In this document: positions 1 to 8,477 of the stretch, one piece after another | Layout: each line of letters opens with the position of its first letter | Position numbering within the stretch: the stretch's first letter is position 1 | Assembly (NCBI GenBank): GCA_910592205.1 | Contig: CAJVPJ010000262.1 | Coordinates: 1-31,632 of the forward strand | Direction: 5' to 3' | DNA length: 31,632 nt | Source of the DNA: Paraglomus occultum | Taxonomy: Eukaryota > Glomeromycota > Glomeromycetes > Paraglomerales > Paraglomeraceae | The notes under the pieces: generated by a model | Databases searched by the model: none | Told to the model about the DNA's origin: nothing | What the model saw: the letters and a program-made list of their open reading frames with translations, nothing else | Translations under genes and position numbers: made by a program

Positions 1-81
1 CAAAAATACTGTGGCAAGTTGGAAGAAAGACTAATTAAAGAGGTAGAAAAAGGAATAAAATTGGTTTTGGCGTTGGAATAG
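1..81 (+). CDS. C-terminal tail of an unidentified protein (partial)
   Basis: The reading frame is open from the first base of the window to TAG at 79-81, giving about 26 residues rich in Lys, Glu and Leu, probably helical. The stop abuts the inverted repeat that begins near 82, so the insertion may have supplied the stop and truncated this gene. The family cannot be recognised from so short a piece. Confidence 0.3.
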   Translation, partial: QKYCGKLEERLIKEVEKGIKLVLALE

Positions 82-121
82 TTGTAATTATTACAATGTG
101 CAAAATCCTTGCTCGTTTTTA
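82..121. repeat. Left inverted repeat of the IS630-like element
   Basis: This pairs with 3668-3707 (36/40). It contains the small palindrome GTAATTATTAC and overlaps the transposase 3' end, including its stop codon at 91-93. Overlap of a terminal repeat with the transposase stop is common in compact insertion sequences. Confidence 0.7.
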
Positions 122-1404
122 ACATTTTTAAAATCATACTCTAAACAATGTCTAAAATATTTAGTCATGTCTTTTTCTTGTAATTCTACCATACCTTTCT
201 CTATAATATGTTTTAACTCTTCAAAAGTTCTTGGCTCGTGTTCTTCCACATAACTTCTTAAGAAATTGAAGATTAATTCTACTGGATTCAATTGAGGACA
301 ATAAGCCACTAAATAGAGAGGATCAATATTCATCTGAGCTAACAATTCTTTAATTGGAAGTCTCCCTTTTTTAAGTAAGACTTTAATTGCTCTGTGAATT
401 TTAGCATTATCTAACAGCAAGTAATACTTTTCATTAGTAGGAAGATTAATCTCTTTTATGAAGTCGTGAAAGTCAACTGCTTTGGCTCCTTTTTCAATCA
501 ATTTTCAATGAATAACTCCCTTGCCATTTACATTTCTAACACACAAAAGCAAAGTGTAACGAGCCACAATGCTTCCGGGTTTTCAAGAAATAACTCTTTC
601 GCCTTTTCATCCTCAAGCTCTACGAGGCACTTCATTTAGATAGAAAGCACATTCATCTTCCGCGATTAATTGCATTTGAGGTAAAAGTTTAATTCTATCT
701 ACATAAGGTTTAATCTTTGCTAAATGAGATTGCTGCTCCAAGTAATGGTAAGTTATCACTTTCTTGGCAAGGCCATATTTTTTATAAAGTCTAGAAATAG
801 TAGACCTGCTAACTGGCTGTTCTATCTTTTCTGAGAAGACTTGAGCCACTCACTTGTGAGGTCGTGACTTATAAACAGTGCGACAAGAATGTAAAAAGGA
901 GAGGTCATAACCTTTAATTTTAGGAGGGCGACCAGCCTTTTTCTTTTCTTTATTCTCTTCCTCTTTATTTCATCTCCTAATAGTTCACTCGCTAACTCCG
1001 CAGAATTCTCTAACCTCTTGCCAACTAAAACCTTTCTCCCGTAACTTTCTTATTTGTCAAGGGACTAATTTAGTGATGATTTTTTTAGGTTTAGTCTCAA
1101 TAACTTCTTTTTCTAAAGGATCTTCAAACTTGATTAGTTCAGGTAACTCAAACTTTTGAATGTTTTGGGCGTAAGATTGAAAGAATTTCTCAGATTGGTT
1201 CTCATTCACAGATAATTCTAATTCACCAGCTATTTCAGGAATATGATTTACTTTTTTATCACTAATAAAAGAACCTTTTTCACCTGTTTGAGTATTAAAG
1301 AAAGTGTATTTACGAAGTTTTTTATCAGGGAGTTTTTCTACCGAGAGGATTTTAGCAGCAGGGATGTAGTATTCTGGCATTATTTTCTTAACTTTCAAGG
1401 TCAT
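91..1404 (-). CDS. IS630-family transposase with extra N-terminal domain
   Basis: With TGA as Trp the frame is continuous for 437 codons; under the standard code it breaks at several TGA sites (613, 1057 and others). From about residue 113 the order is typical IS630: a helix-turn-helix (CGVSEWTIRRW), a winged-helix segment (SRSTISRLYKK), then a DDE catalytic core with first Asp in AEDECAF, second in LLDNAKIH and final Glu in NPVELIF. That part is about 325 residues, normal for the family. The first ~112 residues (start ATG at 1404) are an added Lys/Glu-rich domain I do not recognise; it may be a native extension or another gene fused in frame. The start overlaps the upstream coiled-coil gene by 25 bases. 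All three catalytic residues are present, so the enzyme could be active. Confidence 0.85.
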
Positions 1405-1940
1405 TTTTTGGGTTCTTTGACTTCAATTTGGGCTTGTTGTTGGGTCTGCTGTTTCCTTAGACATTCAACCTCGCTTTCAAGTCTCTGAATTTTATCTAAC
1501 AATTCTTGCTTTTGTTTATTGTGTCAATCTTTAGAAACTTCCAAGGCTTCCAAGTGAGAACTGATTTCTTCCTTAGCATTGGTTAGTTGCTGTCTTAAAT
1601 CTTTATTTTGTTGTTCCAATCTGCCCACATAACTTTGTGCTATTATTTCCGTTATTGTTGGAGAAGTTTTATTTGTTTCATCTTTCTTTAAACAGAAGAA
1701 GCAGTCTATTCCGTTTCTCATAACTCGACCACAATCACTACAATGGGATAGAGCATCATTGTCAAGAGCCTCCTTACATTCAACACAGATATAAGCAACG
1801 TCATTACAACTATTATCACTTATATTGTAAGATACCGCTTTATAAGTAGCAGTTGAACCATTTTCTTTTTCAAAAGAGCAGAAATTACAACTCCATCTGC
1901 CTCTGCTCTTCAATTCGATAACTTGATATCCTAATTTCAT
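1380..1940 (-). CDS. Zinc-finger / coiled-coil cargo protein
   Basis: The 186-residue product (ATG at 1940; an in-frame ATG at 1970 would add 10 residues) starts with a Cys-rich half containing CNFC, CVEC, CSDC and CFFC pairs, enough for two zinc-binding knuckles. The second half is a Gln/Glu/Lys-rich coiled coil. ATG 1940 is preferred because it follows the TAG of the upstream gene at 1942-1944, which suggests translational coupling. The 3' end overlaps the transposase start. No enzymatic motif is visible. A DNA- or RNA-binding accessory to transposition, or a host-directed passenger, are both possible. Confidence 0.7.
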
Positions 1941-1941
1941 A

Positions 1942-2709
1942 CTATTTATTCTTTTGTAGGATATAAGCATTAAACTTTTCTCTAACTATTTCTTTTGTTT
2001 GGCTAACTTTATTCTTTACTTTGTTAGATAGGAGTTTAAATCTTTTTTCTTTCTTTGGTAAGGATGGTAGTTCTTTAAGTTTCTTGTCTCTTAAATAACT
2101 CTGCCATGCCACAGCATTTCCTAACATTTCTATTTTGTCATCTTTTTCTTTACTTTGTCTTATTCTCCACTGTTTAGCGACTTCTAGGGCATCTAAATGA
2201 CAATTTGAAATTTCTTCCTCCTCTTCAATTCTAATCTCCAATTCTTCAATCATCAATTCTTTCTCCTCCAACTCCTTCTTTAACTTTTCATTTTCATCTT
2301 CACTTTTTAATCAATCTCTGCTTAAATGGTCATAATTTTCATCAACTATTTCTTTACTTCTTTTCAATTCCCTAATCTCTTTTTGATGTTGTTCTTTTAG
2401 TAAAGAGATTTGAGTGTTCTCATCTTTCTCAACTAACATTTTTTCTAGTGCTTCAACCTTTTTCTTTTCATCTAATACTAAACCTCAGTAATGCCTTTGA
2501 ACACTTTCTTTATCATCTTTGGCGTACTTTGCCTCAAAGGATCTTTCCTCTAACATCTTTCTTTCTTCTTCTAATTGTTCACATCTAAAAATGTATTTTT
2601 CTCTTCAATCATCCACTTTTTGCTCTCAATTCAACTGATTTTCTCTTTGTTCTTGTTCAATGTCGTTTATTACTTCTTTTACTATTTTTGATTTAAATAT
2701 CGCTTTCAT
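1942..2709 (-). CDS. Long coiled-coil cargo protein
   Basis: Read with TGA as Trp, this is a 255-residue protein from ATG 2709 to TAG 1942, almost entirely charged helix (Glu, Lys, Arg, Gln with heptad-spaced Leu and Ile). The last third is basic and may bind nucleic acid. It shares the phrase HLDALEVAK with HLEALEVSK in the coiled coil of the next gene, so the two are probably related or interact. No signal peptide or membrane segment is visible. Function unknown. Confidence 0.7.
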
Positions 2710-2722
2710 ATTATTATTAAAT

Positions 2723-2758
2723 TTGCCTTAGTCTGTGCTGAGGCAAGAGGTTTTTTTT
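2723..2758 (+). terminator. Rho-independent terminator-like hairpin, plus-strand direction
   Basis: A 9-bp stem (2723-2731 with 2738-2746, one G·T pair) and a 6-base loop are followed, after four bases, by eight T residues at 2751-2758. It faces away from the surrounding minus-strand genes, so it may block plus-strand read-through into the cargo, or act as a hairpin in the leader of the coiled-coil gene at 2709. Confidence 0.5.
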
Positions 2759-2769
2759 AGTGGTTTTCA

Positions 2770-3168
2770 TTATCATTCGCAAAAATTAAAATTTGATTCA
2801 CGGAATTTTTTCAAAGCTTCTTTTACATTTTCATCGCTGTTATTCCTTTTAGTAATCATATTTTTTTGCCAAATTTCATCATCTTCGTCATAAGGAGGTA
2901 AGCAGTGGCTACATCAAACTGTGTTTTTAATAGTGACTGCTTTCCACGATTTATAATTCTGACAATTGTCACAGATTAACTTGTTGTCACTACCACTGTC
3001 ACCATCGAGAATAAAAAACTTAATTTTTTTTCCTCTAATAATGTGGTGTTTTTGGTCTAGACATTTTGATGCCCATTGATTTTTGAAATAAGATTCGATG
3101 TAAGTCATAGGTATAATTTGTTTTATACTGTGATAGCACCGAACTCGTGTCAAAACCCAATTCTCCAT
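2770..3168 (-). CDS. Small zinc-binding cargo protein (two CxxC pairs)
   Basis: A 132-residue protein when TGA is read as Trp; under the standard code it would end at 2914. It has CDNC and CSHC pairs about 20 residues apart, consistent with one zinc site, in the C-terminal half after a basic Tyr-rich N-terminus. The tail is acidic then lysine-rich. It resembles the next upstream gene in size and in having paired CxxC motifs. No family recognised; a treble-clef or HNH-like fold cannot be excluded, but the expected His pattern is not evident. Confidence 0.6.
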
Positions 3169-3222
3169 TTTTTTAATAAGGATGATTTTGCTATGCTTTG
3201 AAGTTAAAAAATGTTAAAGAGA

Positions 3223-3576
3223 TTAGATAGAATTAGTGCTGATGTAACTAGAAAGCAAACGTTTTTTCCTTATATCCTTGACATTTGATAGATAAAATTT
3301 TTTATTCTTTAAATAAATTTCTCGCAAGCACGGCGAACAAGAAAATTTACCTCGGTCTTCTTCCTTTTCAGTATAGTAAAATCAGGAATTCTTAAGTGAA
3401 TATCCTTGTTTTGAAAAAACGAAAGTAAGTCAAAATTTCTCCTTGCACCAAAAACATTCCTCGCTCCGAGGGACGGGATAACCGCGTTCATCTATAGGTT
3501 TCGGTTCCTGTTTTATAGTTGTTAGTCTAATATTCTTATTTTTAGATGTTTTTGATTTCTTAATTACTCTTGACAT
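3223..3576 (-). CDS. Small zinc-binding cargo protein (CFWC and CSPC)
   Basis: A continuous 117-codon frame from ATG 3576 to TAA 3223 is visible only when two TGA codons are read as Trp. The protein has a basic N-terminus, then CFWC, then CSPC about 38 residues later, a probable single zinc site, and a Lys-rich C-terminal tail. It is the promoter-proximal gene of the cargo. It is clearly better coding sequence than the competing 60-codon frame at 3309-3491 on the same strand. Confidence 0.6.
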
Positions 3577-3667
3577 ATTCTTTGGTTAGACTTAGTTTTT
3601 ACTTTTGTGGGGTTATAAAAAGAGGAAATTGGATTTGAATTGGGTGGTAATTTTTTGGAAGGGATAG

Positions 3668-3707
3668 TAAAAACGAGCAATAATTTTGCACATTGTAATA
3701 GTTGCAA
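3668..3707. repeat. Right inverted repeat of the IS630-like element
   Basis: This is the inverted counterpart of 82-121; mismatches are confined to four positions (two near the inner end, two near the outer end). It lies 91 bases upstream of the first cargo start codon at 3576, so the cargo promoter must lie between the repeat and that gene. Confidence 0.7.
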
Positions 3708-4310
3708 TCTCTGTGGTTCCAAAATAAATAATGTGAGAATAAAAAAAAGCAGAAAGGTGCTTAATGGCTATTTTTTACTTATTCCGTAGACAAAGATCCA
3801 AAAATAGGGCAAAAAAGTGAAAAACTTTCCCTCTCTCGAAAAAGTTTTTAATAAAAATTTATTAGTTTTGACCTGTTTCAGGCATTTCCCAGTTGCCATT
3901 TTAGTTATGTATTCAAAGCGACTGATAAGGTTACTAGCAAGTAGGCAACTGGGATTTATACAATTGTCCACTAGTCCCTTTCAATAGACAATTATATATA
4001 TGTGAAGTGGAGATTATAATTTTGACTAAACTTAAAGAAAGGTTAGTGTGCTGGACAGTAAAAAATATATAAAATCTTAAATATAGACTATAAAAATTCC
4101 TATCAATATAAGGAATTAAAAACTTCTACTTCTATATGTAACAAAACAAAAAAAACAAGTTTCCTATGACCAAAACGATACAAAATATCTAACTAGAATA
4201 CTTTAAAAATCGATCACTCCTAGTTAGATATTGATAGGATTAAGTTCCAAGAGCGATTGTAAAACAAACTTTTTAGACATAATAACGCAAATCTAATATT
4301 CAAAAACAAT
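3708..4310. other. Gene-free, hairpin-rich intergenic stretch
   Basis: I see no convincing gene here under code 4. It holds a 10-bp inverted repeat (3888-3897 with 3944-3953), a 7-bp one (3962-3968 with 3986-3992), and a cluster of interlocking inverted repeats at 4095-4240 just upstream of the LRR gene. A 67-codon minus-strand frame (3768-3971) spans the first repeat but has no supporting features. An unrecognised structured RNA or a decayed miniature element are possible. Confidence 0.4.
4095..4240 (+). promoter_or_regulatory. Interlocking inverted repeats upstream of the LRR-HET gene
   Basis: A perfect 13-bp inverted repeat (4184-4196 with 4220-4232, 23-base loop) overlaps a second repeat (TCCTATCAATAT at 4098-4109 with its complement at 4228-4239). 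A short hairpin (AATTCC/GGAATT) lies around 4095-4117. The pairings compete for 4228-4232, as in an attenuator or RNA switch, and lie about 70 bases upstream of the ATG at 4311. No T-run follows, so simple termination is not supported. Confidence 0.4.
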
Positions 4311-7300
4311 ATGGTAAACTGAACAGAAATAACAGAAACATACCCAAATTTTACATCAGAATTACAAAAAAAGTGAGAAACAAAAGGTTTTACTGCCGAA
4401 GAAACCAAAGAATGAATGGAATTTGGCTTAGAACCGGAAGAAGTTGACTTTGCTGATTGGTTAAAGAAAAAGTACAATGTTACTGCCGAAGAGTTCTTGG
4501 GCGATGATGATAGGGAAGAATTAAGAAGTAGATATAAAAAAGAATTGGAAGAAGAAGGGGTTGCTCGGGAAAATAATATAAACTCTAGCAATGAATTTGT
4601 GAGTGAAGAGGAAAATGGTAAAATGAACGCACAGCAATGACTCAACCAAAAATATCCAAAAGAAGAAAGAGAAAGTGTCAACGAATTATATATCAATAAA
4701 AACCTAGAAGGAGAATTAGACTTATCTGATTTCACTAGACTAGAAAAGATTTTTATTTCTCATTTTGTAGACGAAAACAAATTAGAAATAAAGGCTAAAG
4801 AAAAGTATAAAGACAAGATTATTAAATTAGTAAATGCTCAGGGTTATTTAGACGAAAATTATTCTGTGGAAGAAAGGGATGAAGTAGTAGAAATATTCAT
4901 TGATGGCAAAAATTTAGAAGGAGATTTAAAAATAGAAGGTTTTTCTAATTTGGAAAGGTTAGATTGTGATACCAACAGACTCGCTAGTTTGAAGATAGTT
5001 AATTGTCCGAAGTTAGAAATACTTTATTGTTATTCTAATCAATTGCGTAATTTAGAATTGGATGATTTGCCACAATTGGAATTTCTTTCTTGTTTTGATA
5101 ATTACTTAGATGAGTTAGATTTTTTTGATAATTTAAGTCCGGAAAAATTAACTGAATTGTACGCACATAATAATAATTTCAAAGAGCAAAATTTAGCAGT
5201 TTTTGGTAATTTTACTAACTTACAGAACTTGTATATTAATAATGATAGTAAGGAAAGGATAGAAAAAGGTATTTACAATCGTTTTACTGGCAGTTTAGAA
5301 CCATTTAAGGATTTGACCGAACTAACTGAGTTAAATATCAGCAATACCAATATAGATTCTGGTCTAGAATTTTTGCCAGATAGCGTTGAAACGTTAAACT
5401 GTGAGGTTATATCTGATAAATTTAATTTTCGAGTAAGTAAAATTCGCGAACAACTTTCTCCTTATGATAACAGTATTAAGATTTGAAGAGAATGAAAAAG
5501 AAGAGGATTAAATAGTGAAGAAGTTAAGCACTGAAAAGAAGTTGGAATGGAAGGAGATGAATATGATTTTGCTGCTTACCTGAAAAACCAAAAAAAATAT
5601 GATTTTGCTGAAATTAAGGCAGAAGATATAGAAAATTCAAGGGAAGATTTTAATAACTGAATAAAGGTTGCTCAAAATTATTTAGATAATTATTCATTAG
5701 AAGAAAAGGACAAAATAATTAGTTTAGATATCTCTGATGAAGGTTTGGAAGGCTCTCTTAACTTAAAAGGTTTTTCTAATTTAAAAGAATTTAATTGTTC
5801 CCACAACCAAATTACTGAATTAAATTTAGAAGATTGTATCAATTTAAAAGATCTAAAATGCCAATGAAATAAATTAACTAAACTAGGTTTAGATAACTTG
5901 ACACAATTAGAAAGGATTGAATGTAATGATAACTATCTCACTAGTTTTGATTATTCAACTTTAAATCCTGATGCACTTACTTATCTAAACATTAGTGATA
6001 ATAATCTTCCTGAGAAAAATCTAGACGTTTTTAGTCAACTTACTAAATTGAAGGGGTTATGAATTGGTAATGAAGGAAATGAGGAACATTGTCAGCAAAA
6101 CATTCATAATAAATTTCATGGCTCTTTAGAAGCTCTGAAGAACCTAACTAAGTTAAAAAAACTACATGTTTCCAATATTGATATTGATGGTAGTCTAGAG
6201 CATTTACCATCTACTGTTAAAAAAATTTGATGTTCCACTAAAGAAAGAACAGAAAGCAAAATAAAAGAATTGGCTGAGCAATTAAATAAAACTGATTCTC
6301 CTTTCTTGCTAGATGGTGATAAATATGTAAGAAAAATTACTGCTCAACAGTGATTAGAAAATAAATATTCTGACAAAAAAGAGGTAAAAAAAATTGATCT
6401 TGTTGATCTATATGAAAATGTCAATGTGGAGAGTGAATTAGTTATTGGCAGTTTTGATAAGTTAAGAGTGATAACAAGTAGTGAGTGATACTGGGTTGAC
6501 AAAGTGAATAAGGTGGTTATTAAAGATTGTCCACAATTGGAAAAAGCGGAAATTAAATATTTTAAAGATAGTAAGGAATTAAGTGTGAGTAATTGTCAGA
6601 ATTTAACTGAGTTTGATTGTTACTACAATTATTATAAATTAGAGAAATTAGATATTATTGATTGTTCTTCATTGAAGAATTTAATTTGCTCCTTTAATAA
6701 ATTAACTGAGTTGAATCTAAAAGGGTTGACTAATTTACAAAAACTGAATTGTTCTAATAATCGACTCACTAATTTAGATATAAGCAATTTGCAATTAGAA
6801 GAATTGAACATTAGCAATAACGATGGCCTTGCTAAACTAAACGAGCAATTAAAAAAGGAAAATAACTTTGTCTTTCATAATAATAAATATGTAAAAAAAC
6901 AAAGTGCTGAACGGTGGTTAAATGAAAATTTTCCCAAATATGAAGTAAGTAATTTTGCTGGTTATGAAGGAAAAACTAGAGATAAAATCACTAAATTAAA
7001 TATTAGTGAAAAAGGTTTAGTGGGAGAACTAGATTTGAGTGATTTTGGGAATCTAACAAACTTGAATTGTTCTTCTAATCAATTAACTAAGTTAAATATC
7101 AGTAATTGTCAAGAGTTAAAAATACTTGAGTGTTATAGTAATCAATTAGTTACACTTGATTTAAATAACTTGACAAAGTTGGAAGAGGTTGTTTGTAATA
7201 TTAACCAGTTGACTGAGATAAAATTAGGTAATTTAACACAGTTGCGGAAACTGTTTTGTAGAAATAATTGTTTAACCGATATAAATTACTCCGTTTTAAA

Positions 7301-8477
7301 TCCTGAAAGATTAAATGAGTTAAGTATAAGAAATAATAATCTTTCAGAACAAGACCTATCAATTTTTAGCAAATTTACTAAATTAAAAAGTTTATGAATT
7401 GGTAGTGTTAATAAAGAAGAAATTAAGAAAGATAAATATAATCACTTTGTTGGTTCACTAAGTTCTTTAAAAGCACTAACTGATTTAGAAGAATTGGATA
7501 TCTCTAATACTGATATCAATCAAGTAGATGTTAAAGATTTACCTGAAAAATTAAGTATAAGCAAATTTTGTTGTTCTAAGGAAGAAAGACCAGAAAGTGG
7601 AGTAAAAGACATTCAAGAGGAATTGTATTCTTATCTTACTAAAAAAAGGCTAAATGAGATGTATCCTGACAAATCTGCTACTAAATCAATTGATCTCTGT
7701 GAGCAAAAATTAAAAGGCTGTTTGGATTTAAGTGAATATAGGAATTTAGAAGTATTAGACTGTCATAGTAATGAATTGACTAGCATAGATATAAGCAAAA
7801 ACAAAGAACTTAAAAAACTTGATTGCTCTAATAACAAATTAAAAGAGGTCAATCTGGAACACAATGTTAATTTGAAAGAGTTATATTGTGGTGGTAATGA
7901 GTTGGAAAAGTTAGATATAAGCAAAAATAGCAATTTAACTAGTCTCGACTGTGAAAAAGATAATCAACTGACTGAGTTGTTAGGCATTGAAAATTGTGAT
8001 AAATTAACTGATCTAAAGTTTGAAGAAGACAATAATGGTTTATCAGAGAGTAAAGTTTTTTTAACCAAACTAGTCGAAAAAAACAAAATAAAAGGGCAAT
8101 GAAAAAAAATAGAAGTTCAGCAATGATTGGATGAAAAGTATCCAAAAGATGGATGAACAGAAGATATTGGTCAAGAAACCAAGGAGAAAAAAAGACAGGA
8201 TATTACTGAGTTAGATATTAGCAGTAAAGAATTGGAGGGTGAAATAAGATTAGAAGATTTTGAAGGATTACAGTACTTGACTTGCCATAACAATCAGTTA
8301 ATTAAAATTGATTTGAGCGATTGTCCTAAATTGGTAGGTCTTGATTGTAGAAATAACAAACTAACGGAATTGAAATTCAATGCAGATTGTAATTTAAAAG
8401 AATTACGGGCTTCTGGTAATAAATTTGAAAAAATGACAGATATTTTTGGTGAAATAAGAGAGGGAAAAAAAAGATAG
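4311..8477 (+). CDS. Giant modular leucine-rich-repeat protein (5' part of LRR-HET gene)
   Basis: Reading TGA as Trp gives 1388 codons from ATG 4311 to TAG 8475-8477. The protein is built of about six modules. Most open with a cap like AQQWLNQKYP, followed by LEGxLDLxxFxNL, 20-22-residue repeats of the form LxxLxCxxNxLTxLxL, then a block with GSLEPL, DISNTDI and a Cys-containing strand. There is no signal peptide or membrane segment, so it is probably cytosolic unless exported by a non-classical route. LRRs of this kind bind proteins. The frame ends just after an A8 run, and the next frame continues the same LRR pattern, so this is most likely the 5' part of one gene reaching 11004. Family placement (LRR proteins of endobacteria of Glomeromycota) is inference. 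Confidence 0.85.
8465..8472 (+). other. A8 homopolymer at the LRR/HET frame break
   Basis: Eight A residues lie immediately before the TAG that ends the first LRR frame. With one A fewer, the frame runs on without interruption into the LRR and HET sequence to 11004. The site could be a slippage-prone switch, a site of transcriptional slippage, a true inactivating mutation, or a sequencing error in a homopolymer. Confidence 0.75.

Larger units (their letters stand above)
82..3707 (-). mobile_element. IS630-family element with accessory zinc-finger cargo
   Basis: A 40-base sequence at 82-121 recurs inverted at 3668-3707 with 36 of 40 positions matching. The left copy overlaps the last codons of an IS630-type transposase. 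All five genes between the repeats lie on the minus strand, packed with short gaps or overlaps, and the transposase is the most distal. At about 3.6 kb the unit is much longer than a simple IS630 element (about 1.1 kb), so it looks like a transposon with passengers. Exact ends and a TA target duplication could not be fixed: TA sits at 79-80 on the left, but no matching TA is evident on the right. Confidence 0.65.

Noticed and set aside
3309-3491. 60-codon minus-strand ORF
   Set aside because: It lies in another frame of the better-supported zinc-binding gene at 3223-3576.
3768-3971. 67-codon minus-strand ORF in the gene-free stretch
   Set aside because: No family features, phenylalanine-rich composition typical of chance AT-rich frames, and it spans a strong inverted repeat.
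4220-4735. 171-codon minus-strand ORF, Ser/Leu/Phe-rich
   Set aside because: Antisense shadow of the start of the LRR gene; composition reflects the complement of Lys/Glu codons.
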